Assembly (NCBI RefSeq): GCF_001408515.1
Contig: NZ_CYPR01000253.1
Span: 1-64,000, forward strand
Direction of reading: 5' to 3'
DNA length: 64,000 nucleotides
From: Jannaschia seosinensis
GTDB taxonomy: Bacteria; Pseudomonadota; Alphaproteobacteria; Rhodobacterales; Rhodobacteraceae
Below, in pieces: positions 34,247 to 45,447 of the stretch. A program made the position numbers and the translations under genes. Each line of letters starts with the position of its first letter. The first letter of the stretch is position 1. Under the pieces are notes generated by a model. It was not told the origin of the DNA. It saw nothing but the letters and a program-made list of their open reading frames with translations, and made no database searches.

Positions 34247-35941
34247 ATGCGTCTGTCCCTGTTTCTGCCGGTATGCCTCCTGATGCTGATCGTCGCGCTG
34301 GCGGGGCCGGGGCGCGCGCAACAGAACGTCTACGTCCAGATCGAGGCGCATCCGGACCGCGCCACCGCAGAAGAGCGTGCGGAGCGCTATGACAACCGTG
34401 TGGATCCGGTCAACGGCTTCACCCTCGGCGCCGGGTGGTATGCCATCGCCCTCGGCCCCTACGAGGTGGAGCAGGCGCGGGCGGAGCTGCAACGGCTGAC
34501 CGCCGAGGGCCTGATCCCGGGCGACAGCTACCTGACCGAAGGCGACACCTACCGCGAGCGGTTCTGGCCCACCGGCGCGCGATCGGAGGGAGAGACGGCC
34601 ACCGACGATCCGGCCGCCCAGCCGGAGGAAACCCGGGAGGAGGCGCTGCGTTCGGAACGGTCGCTGACGCGTGCGGACCGGATGGACATCCAGCGCGCCC
34701 TGCAATGGTTCGGCCATTACGAAGGTGCCATCGACGGCGTCTTCGGCAGTGGAACCCGCGACGCCATGGCCGGGTGGCAGCGCCGGATCGGCGCGGCGCC
34801 GAGCGGTATCCTGACGACGCGGCAGCGTGCGAAGCTTCTGTCCGACCGGGCGGAGGCGCAGGCGGCGCTGGGCCTGCGGCCGATCACGGTGGGCGAGGCG
34901 GGGATCGCGCTGACGGCGCCGATGGGACTGGTCGCGTTCGACCGGATCGAGGCTCCGTTCGTCCACTACGCGCCGGCAGACGGCAGCGGTATCCGCCTGT
35001 CTTTGATCTCCCAGGCCGGGGATGCGCGGAAACTGGCGGGCCTCTACGAGGTGCTGCAGACGCTCGAAGCGATCCCACCCGAAGGCGACCGTGCGCGGGA
35101 GCGGGACACGTTCCGCATCACCGGCCTCGCCCCCGACCGCACGACGCAGGCCTTCGCCCGCCTGACGGATGGGCATATCGTCGGCTACATCCTCAGCTGG
35201 CCGGAGCGGCAGGACCCGCTCGCCTCCGCCGCTCTGGCAGAGATGGAGCGTACCTTGGCCTCGGTCGGTGCGCCGCTGCCGTCGGATGCCGGGCTCGATC
35301 CTGCCGAACAGAGCGTCGACATGGTTTCCGGGCTGGAGGTTCGCAAACCACAACGCTCCGGGTCGGGCTTCTACGCCGATGCCGCGGGTGCGGTGGTGAC
35401 GGCGTCGGCGAATGTCGCCGGCTGCGGGCGGATCACCATCGACGGCCGTCACGATGCAAGCGTTACGGCCGAGGCGGACGGCATCGCAATCTTGCGGCCG
35501 GGCGCGGCGCTGGCTCCGTCGCAGGTCGCCGCGCTGGCCCCCGCCGTGCCGCGCCTGCGCAGCCGCCTCGCCGTCGGCGGCTTCCCCTACGGTGGCCTTC
35601 TGAGCGATGCGGCGTTGACCTTTGGGACGCTGGCGGATGTGCGCGGACTTCGCGACGAGGACGTGCTCCGTCTGCAGCTTTCCGCGCAGCCGGGCGATGT
35701 CGGCGGGCCCGTCCTCGACGATGCGGGGCGCGTGGTCGGAATGCTGCTGCCTGCGCAGAACGGGGATGACCGCATCCTGCCCGACGACGTCGCCTTTGCC
35801 GCCAAACCGGAGGATTTGCGCGCCGTTCTCGCGACCGCGGGCGTGGAGGAGACGGCTGCCGCAGGCGATGCCGCGCTCAGCCCTGAAGAGCTGGCGGCGC
35901 AGGCGGCGGCGATCACGGTTCTGATAGGCTGCTGGAACTAG
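34247..35941 (+). CDS. Secreted SPOR / peptidoglycan-binding protein with degenerate trypsin-like domain
   Basis: A 564-residue exported protein. The signal peptide (MRLSLFLPVCLLMLIVALAG) is followed by a SPOR-like repeat at about residues 26-100 and a PG_binding_1 domain at about 140-200 (DIQRALQWFGHYEGAIDGVFG). A middle domain follows, then a trypsin-like serine protease fold at about 370-545. All three expected catalytic positions look changed. The histidine motif reads TASANV (Asn389), the Asp before I-A-I-L is Gly412, and the serine motif reads GDVGGP (Val485). The fold-specific GFPYGGLLSD is kept. It is probably a peptidoglycan-bound scaffold or sensor rather than a protease. The start at 34247 is chosen because the signal peptide begins there. 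Confidence 0.85.
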   Translation: MRLSLFLPVCLLMLIVALAGPGRAQQNVYVQIEAHPDRATAEERAERYDNRVDPVNGFTLGAGWYAIALGPYEVEQARAELQRLTAEGLIPGDSYLTEGDTYRERFWPTGARSEGETATDDPAAQPEETREEALRSERSLTRADRMDIQRALQWFGHYEGAIDGVFGSGTRDAMAGWQRRIGAAPSGILTTRQRAKLLSDRAEAQAALGLRPITVGEAGIALTAPMGLVAFDRIEAPFVHYAPADGSGIRLSLISQAGDARKLAGLYEVLQTLEAIPPEGDRARERDTFRITGLAPDRTTQAFARLTDGHIVGYILSWPERQDPLASAALAEMERTLASVGAPLPSDAGLDPAEQSVDMVSGLEVRKPQRSGSGFYADAAGAVVTASANVAGCGRITIDGRHDASVTAEADGIAILRPGAALAPSQVAALAPAVPRLRSRLAVGGFPYGGLLSDAALTFGTLADVRGLRDEDVLRLQLSAQPGDVGGPVLDDAGRVVGMLLPAQNGDDRILPDDVAFAAKPEDLRAVLATAGVEETAAAGDAALSPEELAAQAAAITVLIGCWN

Positions 35942-35944
35942 CCG

Positions 35945-37393
35945 TCAGATCTGCCAGAACCGCCGGGTGAACAGGACATAGACCGCCATCAGCTCCAGCC
36001 GCCCGATCAGCATCGCCGCCGCCAGAAGCCACTTGGCCGTGGCGTTGAGCCCCGCGAAGTTGCCCGACGGCCCGATCCGGTCGCCGAGACCCGGCCCGAT
36101 ATTGGCGATCGCCGTCGCCGCGCCCGAGACGGCGGTGACGAGGTCCAGCCCGGTCATCGCCAGAAGCACCGAAAAGATACCCAGCGTCACCACGAACAGA
36201 ACGAAGAACGCCATCACCGACGACATCACGTCGTCCGTCACGACCCGTCCCTGATAGCGGGGCCGGAACACACCGTGCGGCGAATGGATACGGCGTATCT
36301 GCGCCTTCATCGCCGTGAACAGAAGCTGGTACCGGAAGACCTTGACCGAACACGACGTCGAGCCTGAGCAGCCTCCGATCAGCCCGGTGAAAAAGAAGAT
36401 GGCGACGATGAAGCCGCCCCAAGCCATGTAGTCGACGCTGGCATACCCCGTCCCGGTCAGGATCGACGCGATGTTGAACAGCGCTTCCCGAATTGCGGGT
36501 TCCGGCGCGAAATCGTCGACGATCATCAGCGTCACCGCCACCGTCGCCACCAGCGTCGCGGCGATGCCGAAGAAGGCCCGCACCTGGCTGTCGGTGAACA
36601 GCGGCCGGGCCTCGCCGTTGACCAGCCGGATGTAGAGCACGAAGGGCAGGGCGGCGAGGCACATGAAGCACGTCGCGATATATTCGATCACCCCCTGATA
36701 GACCCCGAAGCTCGCGTCGTAATTCGCGAAACCGCCGGTGGACATCGTGGTCATCGCGTGAACGGTCGCGTCGAATGCTTCCATTCCGGCCGCGCTGTAG
36801 GCCAATCCGCAGGCGAAGGTCAGGCCGACATAGATGATCGAGATCTTCGACGCGATCTCCGCCGCCCGGGGCAGGACCTTGCCACCCACGTCGAACGCCT
36901 CGGACCGGAACATCTGCATGCCGCCCACGCGCAGTTCGGGCAGGAAGACCATCGCCATGACGATGACCCCGATCCCGCCGAACCATTGCAGCATCCCGCG
37001 CCACAGCAGGATCCCCTCGGGCAGGAAATCAAGCCCCGAGATGACGGTGGAGCCGGTCGTCGTCAGACCCGACATCGCCTCGAAGAAGGCGTCGGTATAG
37101 CTCAACTGCGTGGTGCCGAGCACGAAGGGCAGGGCCCCGAAAATCGGCAAGGCCAGCCAGACGCTGGTGGTCAGAAGGAACGTCTGCTGCAGGCTCAGCC
37201 GGTCGCGCACCCCGTTGGAGCAGGCGAGCGCGAGGCACATGCCGACCAGCCCCGTCAGCAGCCCGGTCTCGAGGAAAGTCGGCCATTCGCCGTTCCCCGC
37301 GATGATATCCGCCGCCAGCGGCAGGGCCATGGCCACGCCGAGCACGATCAGCAACAGGCCGATCACGTATCCGACGGGGCGCACGTCCAGCAT
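35945..37393 (-). CDS. trkH: TrkH-family potassium uptake membrane protein
   Basis: A 482-residue potassium channel subunit that imports K+ with the TrkA regulatory protein (not in this window). Selectivity-filter-type loops are recognisable: LTTTGSTVISGLD, MTTMSTGGFANYDAS, FTGLIGGCSGSTSCSVK, and AIANIGPGLGD. About ten transmembrane helices are visible. I favour the ATG at 37393 (MLDVRPVGYVIG) because homologues begin this way. An in-frame GTG at 37432 has a better-placed GAGG and lies just after the DMT-transporter stop, so a 13-residue longer product is possible. Confidence 0.92.
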   Translation of the reverse strand: MLDVRPVGYVIGLLLIVLGVAMALPLAADIIAGNGEWPTFLETGLLTGLVGMCLALACSNGVRDRLSLQQTFLLTTSVWLALPIFGALPFVLGTTQLSYTDAFFEAMSGLTTTGSTVISGLDFLPEGILLWRGMLQWFGGIGVIVMAMVFLPELRVGGMQMFRSEAFDVGGKVLPRAAEIASKISIIYVGLTFACGLAYSAAGMEAFDATVHAMTTMSTGGFANYDASFGVYQGVIEYIATCFMCLAALPFVLYIRLVNGEARPLFTDSQVRAFFGIAATLVATVAVTLMIVDDFAPEPAIREALFNIASILTGTGYASVDYMAWGGFIVAIFFFTGLIGGCSGSTSCSVKVFRYQLLFTAMKAQIRRIHSPHGVFRPRYQGRVVTDDVMSSVMAFFVLFVVTLGIFSVLLAMTGLDLVTAVSGAATAIANIGPGLGDRIGPSGNFAGLNATAKWLLAAAMLIGRLELMAVYVLFTRRFWQI

Positions 37394-37441
37394 CGCGCCG
37401 GTTTCGGCCGTGGCGCAGGCGGCGTCAAGCACCTGCGCGCC

Positions 37442-38356
37442 TCAGGCCCCGCGGCGCTCCGACTGCGACACCAGAAGGCCGCAGGCGATCAGCGCGAGCG
37501 CCGCATAGAAGCGTCCCGGCAGCGCCTCGCCCAGAACCAGCGCGCCGAAGGCCATGGACCAGACCGGCACCTGATAATTCACCAGCGTCATGAAGGACGG
37601 CCCGGCCGAGCGGATCACCTGCACCCGCAGGAGCGCCGCGAAGGCCGTCGGAAGAAGGCCGAGAAACACGATCGCGCCCATCACCCCCGGCGCAGCCGCT
37701 CCCGGCACCCCCTCGAATGCCAGCATGGCGGGCACGAGCACGACGGAGCCCACCCCGAGCGTCGCCGCCGACAGCCACATCCCGTCGATGGGCGGGCAGA
37801 GCCGCGTCAGGATCGAGCCGAGGGCGTAGCACACCGTCGCCCCGAGACAGGCAAGCCGCCCGAGCGCCACGAGGTCGCCCGAGCCGGCCGCTCCGATCCC
37901 CGGCCCGATCAGGACCATCGCCCCCGCAAGGCCCAGCGCGAACCCGCCGGCCCGCCGCCAGGTCAGCCGGTCGCCCGGCACGAACACATGCGCCAGCGGC
38001 AGCACGAAGAGCGGCAGCACCGCCATGCTGAGCCCGGCAAAGGCCGAGGGCACATATTGCTGTCCCCACGACAACAGCAGAAACGGCATGGCCGTCGTCA
38101 GGAGCCCGATCACGAGGACATAGCCGGCCAGCGCCGCGCTCATCGCCGGGAGCGGCCGCCGCATCGCCGCGACCAGCACCAGAAGCGCCACCGCCCCCAG
38201 CGCCGTCCGCGCCGCCGCCACCGTCACCGGCCCGTAGCCGCGCAGCGCGATCGCCACCACCATGAACGTTCCGCCCCAGATCAGGCCGAGCGCGACGATC
38301 GAGGCGTAGTTTCCCGAGGTGGGACGGGAAACGGGGGGCTGGAAGGTCGTGGCCAT
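37442..38356 (-). CDS. EamA/DMT-family transporter
   Basis: A 304-residue drug/metabolite transporter with ten hydrophobic helices arranged as two EamA repeats. The first contains IVALGLIWGGTFMVVAIAL and AARTALGAVALLVLV. The second has LGATVCYALGSILTRL and ALVLGEALPGRFYAALALI. Members export amino acids, nucleosides or metabolites, and the substrate cannot be predicted. The start at 38356 (MATTFQPP) is favoured over the frame start at 38404, which would add a polar tail over the ilvC terminator region. It is upstream of and close to trkH. Confidence 0.85.
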   Translation of the reverse strand: MATTFQPPVSRPTSGNYASIVALGLIWGGTFMVVAIALRGYGPVTVAAARTALGAVALLVLVAAMRRPLPAMSAALAGYVLVIGLLTTAMPFLLLSWGQQYVPSAFAGLSMAVLPLFVLPLAHVFVPGDRLTWRRAGGFALGLAGAMVLIGPGIGAAGSGDLVALGRLACLGATVCYALGSILTRLCPPIDGMWLSAATLGVGSVVLVPAMLAFEGVPGAAAPGVMGAIVFLGLLPTAFAALLRVQVIRSAGPSFMTLVNYQVPVWSMAFGALVLGEALPGRFYAALALIACGLLVSQSERRGA

Positions 38357-38379
38357 ACGGGCGCAGCTAGCGTGCGGCC

Positions 38380-38418
38380 ACGGGAACGGAAAGGGCGCGG
38401 CCATTCGCGGCCGCGCCC
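38380..38418 (-). terminator. Rho-independent terminator downstream of ilvC
   Basis: On the minus strand, GGGCGCGGCC (complement of 38409-38418) pairs with GGCCGCGCCC (complement of 38393-38402) around a six-base loop. It is followed by TTTCCGTT. It lies 50 bases after the ilvC stop and just upstream of the EamA transporter. Confidence 0.75.
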
Positions 38419-38467
38419 CCGTGTCGCAGATACCGGACCGGGTCCGGAGACGGTGTCGCCGACTGGC

Positions 38468-40553
<2,086 letters not shown>

Positions 40554-41767
40554 CCGGCGCGGCGCCGAGGCCCAGCCGCATCGCCGCACGTCGCAGCGGC
40601 GGAATGTCGTGCAACGCCGCGATGCCCGCCGCCCGCAGCGCCTGAATCGGGACGATCCCGGCAATCGACGTCCGGTTGAGCAGGTCAATCCCCGCCACCC
40701 GCATCGTCACGTCGCCACGCCGGGCCCGCGCATAACCATCCAGCATCTCGTCGCTGCCCAACGGATACCGCGCCGCCAGATCGCGCAACGCCGCGACATC
40801 CTTGAGCGACGTGTTCAGGCCCTGCGCCCCGATCGGCGGCATCCCATGCGCCGCCTCTCCGATCAATGCGAGCCTGCGCGCCGTGAAGCGCTCCGCCAGA
40901 ACCGACGTGATGGGCCAGGCCCCGCGCGGCGACACCACGTCCAATGGCCCCATCACGCCCGCGGATCTCTCGTTGGCCTCCTCCGCAAAGGCCGCATCGT
41001 CGAGCGCCATGCGCCGCGTCTGCTCCGCAGCCGTATCCATCCACACCACCGAGGATCGATGCTGTCCGTCCCGGTCGGGCAGGGGGACCAGCGTGAACGG
41101 CCCGCCCGTGCGGTGGATTTCGGTCGAGACATCGTCGTGCGGCATCTCATGCGCCACCGCGAACACGATCGCCGTCTGCCCGTAATCCGCCCGATGCACC
41201 CCGATCCCGGCCATTTCGCGCAGGGGGCTGTTCCGCCCGTCGCAGGCCACGACAAGCTTCGCCGCGAGCCGCTCGCCATCGTCCAGCGTCACCCGCGCGC
41301 CTGAGTCGCGCACGAACAGGCTGGCGACCGACGCGCCGAACTTCGTCTCGACCTCGGGCAAGGCCGCGACCCGCTCCAGCAGTGCGCGGCGCAACGCCCA
41401 GTTCGCGACGTTCCACCCGAACGGTGCGTCCGAGACGTCGCGCGCCTTGAAATCCCGCGTCAGGTGGCTTGTCCCGGAGGCTTCCACCATCCGCATCGTC
41501 CACAAGGCCGTCGCATCCGCCTCGATCGCCCCCCACGCCTCCGCCTGGACCAGAAGGTCCCGCGCCGGTTGCAGCAGGGCCGTCGTCCGGAGATCCGCCC
41601 CCGGCGCGTTCTCGCCCGTCACCGGCGTCACCGGATCCACGAGGATGACGCGGTGCCCGGCCGAACCAAAAGCGCAGGCGGCGGCGAGCCCCGCGGGGCC
41701 CGCGCCCGCGATCACGATGTCGGTCTTTATGGCGTCGGTCATGCCCCAGACCTAGGCCGAAGGCGCA

Positions 41768-42415
41768 TCACGATCCAGCCGTCCCGATGCCGCACAGGAA
41801 TTCGGTGAGGTCCGGCGCGTGGTGGTGAACATGCGCCCCCGGCGCCCGTCGTGGCGCGACATGAATCGTGGCGAGCCCCATGTCATGCGGGACCAACAGG
41901 TTACGTGGCGTGTCCTCGAACATCGCCGTCCGCTCCGGCCGCAGCCCGTCGGTCGCGAAAACCCGTTCATATGCCGCCCGCTCCGGCTTCGGGATGTGAC
42001 CGGCATGTTCGATGCCATGGATTTCGTCCCAAAGCCCTTCCAAACCGCGCGCCGCGAGCACCGCACGCGCATAAGGGGCCGTGCCGTTCGTATAGATGAC
42101 CTTGCGGCCCGGCAGCGCGGAAATCGCGGCGGCAAGGCCCGGATCCGGCGCAAGAACGGAGAAATCGACGTCGTGTACATCCGCGAGGAACGGTCCCGGA
42201 TCCTCGCCGTGTTCGCGCATCAGCCCCGCAAGGGTCGTCCCGTGATCGTGCCACCACCGCGCGCGCAACCGATCGGCCTCCTCGACCGACACATCGAGCT
42301 TGCGCACGATCCATTTGACCATCCGCGCCTCGATCTGCGGAAACAGGGGCGTCGTTGGCGGGTAAAGCGTCTCGTCCAGATCGAAGACCCAGGTTTCGAT
42401 GCGCGCGAAGGGCAT
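41768..42415 (-). CDS. HAD-family pyrimidine 5'-nucleotidase
   Basis: A 215-residue haloacid-dehalogenase-type phosphatase of the yeast SDT1/PHM8-like group. Motif I is FDLDETLYPP, which carries both catalytic aspartates of this subgroup. Motif II is IYTNGTAPYARAV, motif III includes HIPKPERAAYE, and motif IV is AMFEDTPRNL. The cap region (RARWWHDHGTTLAGLMREHG) is typical. The family dephosphorylates pyrimidine mononucleotides. I chose ATG 42415 because the catalytic core starts at once; the frame extends to 42598 without family features. Confidence 0.9.
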   Translation of the reverse strand: MPFARIETWVFDLDETLYPPTTPLFPQIEARMVKWIVRKLDVSVEEADRLRARWWHDHGTTLAGLMREHGEDPGPFLADVHDVDFSVLAPDPGLAAAISALPGRKVIYTNGTAPYARAVLAARGLEGLWDEIHGIEHAGHIPKPERAAYERVFATDGLRPERTAMFEDTPRNLLVPHDMGLATIHVAPRRAPGAHVHHHAPDLTEFLCGIGTAGS

Positions 42416-42640
42416 GGCGGTTCCGTCCAGTCGAAGCGTCGCCTGTGTCGCGATGCGGGGGCAGGGCGTCAAGCCGTGGCATTGGGCCCCGCAGCCCCTC
42501 ATGGCGACGGATCGGCCGCGACGAAATGAGGACGGCCGCACATTCTTGCCTGCGCCGTTCCCGACTGCGCCTGCTTGGCCGCGTGTTGAATGCAGCAACC
42601 GGGCTCGCTACCGTGCAATGTCGCCGCTAAAGGAGGATCG

Positions 42641-43267
42641 ATGGCCCAGAAGGACGCACATGCGCTGATCCTCGACGCGATCGACATGGGGGCCTTCCGG
42701 CCCGGTGACCGGCTGGTGGAAAGCGAACTGGCCGACCGCTTCGGCGTCTCGCGCACACCGGTTCGCGAGGCGTTGCAGCGGCTTGAGACGCAGGGCGTCC
42801 TGACGCGCGATGGCCGCTCCCTGATGGTGGCGGCGCTGGATCACGACCAGATGGCCGAACTCTATGCCGTCCGCACGGAACTCGAGGCTCTCGCGGCAAG
42901 GCTCGCCGCCCGGCATGCCGCGCGTGAGGAGATTTCGGTCCTGCGGCAGATGGTCGAGGAGGATCATGCCCTTCTGAGCGATGCCACCGCACTCGCCCGC
43001 GCGAACCGGCGCTTCCACGGCCAGATCCACCTCGCATCGCACAACCGCTATCTCGTGCAGCAACTCGGAATGGTGCGGCGATCCATGGCTCTCATGGCGA
43101 CGACCTCGCTTGCCGTGGCAGGGCGCGGCGCGGCAGCTCTCGAGGAGCATCGCGAGATCGTGGAGGCAATCGCGCGGCGCGACGGCGAAGCGGCGGCTGA
43201 TGCCCTGCGCGCTCATCTGAGCCTCGCCTTCGAGACCCGCCTGCGTGAGGAGGCGCGAAGCCTCTGA
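42641..43267 (+). CDS. GntR-family (FadR/FCD-type) transcriptional regulator
   Basis: A 208-residue GntR regulator. The winged helix is FRPGDRLVESELADRFGVSR, then TPVREALQRLETQGVL. The C-terminal helical FCD ligand-binding domain (YAVRTELEALAARLAA, then RRFHGQIHLASHNRYL, EEHREIVEAI) includes the usual Asp/His metal-binding positions. Such proteins respond to small organic acids. A perfect AAAGGAGG precedes the ATG at 42641. No adjacent catabolic operon indicates its target. Confidence 0.92.
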   Translation: MAQKDAHALILDAIDMGAFRPGDRLVESELADRFGVSRTPVREALQRLETQGVLTRDGRSLMVAALDHDQMAELYAVRTELEALAARLAARHAAREEISVLRQMVEEDHALLSDATALARANRRFHGQIHLASHNRYLVQQLGMVRRSMALMATTSLAVAGRGAAALEEHREIVEAIARRDGEAAADALRAHLSLAFETRLREEARSL

Positions 43268-43290
43268 TCCTCCGCCCCGTCGGGCAATCG

Positions 43291-45387
43291 TCAGGCAGGG
43301 TGCGAGGACCGCAGCGAGGGATTGTCGTCGGCCGCAGCCAGCAGCTTTTCCAGCGACGAAATTCCCGCCCCGTCCGTTCCACCGAACGCACCGTGCGTCG
43401 TCTTGTCCCAGTGAAACGGCCGCGCCACCAACTCCAGCAAGGCCTTCAGGACCGCGAGCGTGGCCAAGGGGAAGTAAAGCTCCAGCGTCGGGATCCAGCG
43501 CCGCAACCGCCGGTGGTGGGCCGCGGAGCATCCGATCGCCGTCACCGTCATCGAGATTGCGGTCGCGCTCAGGACAAGGACGCCCAGCCACATCGGTCCG
43601 CGACCCGGCAGCCAATCGAGAATCGGATGATGGATGCCGAACGGAATGATGGCCATCGACCACAGGACCGGGATGAGCAGCGGGCTCAGGACGGAGCCGA
43701 GGAAGAGGAGATGGAAGCCGAAGAACCGCCGCGTTCCCAGGTCGCGCCACAGCCGTATGGGCCTGCGGGAATGCACGGCCCACGTCATGATATAGCCCTT
43801 CACCCAGCGGGACCGCTGCTTGATCCACGCACCGGGGGACGCATTCGCCTCCTCCAGCGTCGTCGTCTCGATGATTTCGGTGCGGTAGCCGCGACGCGCA
43901 AGGCGCACGCCCAGATCGGCATCCTCGGTGACGTTGTGGGCGTCCCAGCCTCCGACCTCCTCCAGCGCTTCCCGCCGGAAAAACAGTGTCGTGCCACCCA
44001 AAGGCACGACCAGCCCGAGCCGCGCGATACCCGGCAGAACCAGCCGGAACCAGTTTGCGTATTCGATGGTGAAGCAGCGCGACATCCAGTTTCGCGTCGG
44101 GTTGTAGTAATCGAGCCGCCCCTGCAGGCAGACAACGTCCTCGGGGGCGGTCTGGAACCGGCGGGTCACCGCGAGGATCTGGTCGGGCGCGGGAGCGTCC
44201 TCGGCGTCGTAGATGCCCACAATCGCGCCGCGCGTGAAGTTCAACGCATAGTTCATCGCCCGTGGCTTCGTCCGGGGTTGCCCGTCAGGGACCGGAATCA
44301 CCCGCATCCAGCGCGGCAGTTCGGACGCGGCGAGCGCATCGAGCGTCTGCGTGTCGTCCTCCTCCACCACGAGACAGATATCGAGCAATTCGCGCGGGTA
44401 ATCGATGCGCGACAGCCGCTCGGTCAGCGGCCCGGCGATCTCCGGTTCGCGGTGGAGCGGGACGAGGATTGAAACACACGGAAGTTTTCTGTCGACTTCC
44501 TCGCTCGGGCGGCCCGAGCGGAATCCGTACGGTCTGCGCCGCATCGCAAGCGCCGCTGCGATGCGCAGACCGAGATTCGCTGCCATGACCAGCAGGCCGA
44601 CCGCCGTGGCCACGCGCAGCGTCGAGACTGGCCAGAGCAGCGCCGTCGCCGCGATGGCCATCACCAGTAGCGCCAGCGCCGCCGCCCCGGTGCGCGACCG
44701 CCACCTGCGACAGGAGATCGCGTCCGGCACCCGCGATTCGGCTTCGCGCGCGAGCGATTGGCCGTGGATTTCATGCAGACGCGCCTCGATCGCCGCATCC
44801 GTGACGACGGCGAACAACGCATCGCGGAATTCCGGCGGCAGCGTCTCGCGCAGGTCGTCGATCATCTCGGGCCGCGACGTCGCGATCAGCGGACGCCCCC
44901 CGACCCGCCGCCACGGCAATGCGCGATAGGTCATCGCCATCGAGACCGGCATGCGGCGCGCCATCGCGTCGTCGGTCGCCGATCCCCGCGGCGCCGGACC
45001 GGCCAGCCCCATGCCGCGCTGCTGCCCCAGCGCCTCGGCCAAGGTGCTCTCCGTCACCATGCCCCGCCGCACGAGGACATCGCCCAGACGCGCCGAAAGT
45101 CGCCGTTGCAGGACCAAGGCGCGGGCGAGGTCGGAAGCCGTTATCGCCCCCATCTCCAGCAGAACCTGACCGAGTTTCGGCCGGCGGACATAGGGCCTGC
45201 GACGGAAACCGGGCCCCGCCGGCACCTGTGCGGGGGCGGGCGCCGCCTCTGGGGCCTGCACAAGCCGTTTCGGCCGCTTGGGAAAGTCGAGAACGCGGGA
45301 CGGGTCCGCACGGTCCGGCAGAACCGGACGGCGGGGGCGGACGGGTTCGGCCGGCACGGCATTCGATCGGGAGGGAATAGAAGCCAT
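43291..45387 (-). CDS. NfrB-like family 2 glycosyltransferase with N-terminal MshEN-type domain
   Basis: A 698-residue membrane glycosyltransferase. Residues 70-126 form a tandem GspE-N/MshEN-like module (KLGQVLLEMGAITASDLARA and RLGDVLVRRGMVTESTLAEA), a fold known to bind cyclic di-GMP. Two transmembrane helices follow (about 235-280), then a GT2 domain from about 301. It has the D-x-D-type YDAED, the TEDAD acid motif and QRSRW (524-528), as in processive polysaccharide synthases, with several C-terminal helices. The architecture is that of NfrB, a c-di-GMP-controlled polysaccharide synthase in E. coli. No NfrA-like outer-membrane partner is adjacent. A CtrA-type site lies 46-60 bases upstream of the start. 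Confidence 0.87.
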   Translation of the reverse strand: MASIPSRSNAVPAEPVRPRRPVLPDRADPSRVLDFPKRPKRLVQAPEAAPAPAQVPAGPGFRRRPYVRRPKLGQVLLEMGAITASDLARALVLQRRLSARLGDVLVRRGMVTESTLAEALGQQRGMGLAGPAPRGSATDDAMARRMPVSMAMTYRALPWRRVGGRPLIATSRPEMIDDLRETLPPEFRDALFAVVTDAAIEARLHEIHGQSLAREAESRVPDAISCRRWRSRTGAAALALLVMAIAATALLWPVSTLRVATAVGLLVMAANLGLRIAAALAMRRRPYGFRSGRPSEEVDRKLPCVSILVPLHREPEIAGPLTERLSRIDYPRELLDICLVVEEDDTQTLDALAASELPRWMRVIPVPDGQPRTKPRAMNYALNFTRGAIVGIYDAEDAPAPDQILAVTRRFQTAPEDVVCLQGRLDYYNPTRNWMSRCFTIEYANWFRLVLPGIARLGLVVPLGGTTLFFRREALEEVGGWDAHNVTEDADLGVRLARRGYRTEIIETTTLEEANASPGAWIKQRSRWVKGYIMTWAVHSRRPIRLWRDLGTRRFFGFHLLFLGSVLSPLLIPVLWSMAIIPFGIHHPILDWLPGRGPMWLGVLVLSATAISMTVTAIGCSAAHHRRLRRWIPTLELYFPLATLAVLKALLELVARPFHWDKTTHGAFGGTDGAGISSLEKLLAAADDNPSLRSSHPA

Positions 45388-45432
45388 GGCCGTTCTCGCT
45401 TTGCGGACGGCCAGACGATTGCCTGACGTTTA

Positions 45433-45447
45433 TTAACAGAGGGTTAA
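45433..45447. promoter_or_regulatory. CtrA-type binding site (TTAA-N7-TTAA) upstream of the glycosyltransferase
   Basis: TTAA-CAGAGGG-TTAA is an exact full-length CtrA consensus with seven-base spacing. It lies 46-60 bases upstream of the glycosyltransferase start (45387, minus strand), where it could activate or repress the promoter. It also overlaps the TAA stop codon of carA. In GC-rich DNA a perfect 8-of-8 AT match outside coding sequence is unlikely by chance. Confidence 0.65.
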
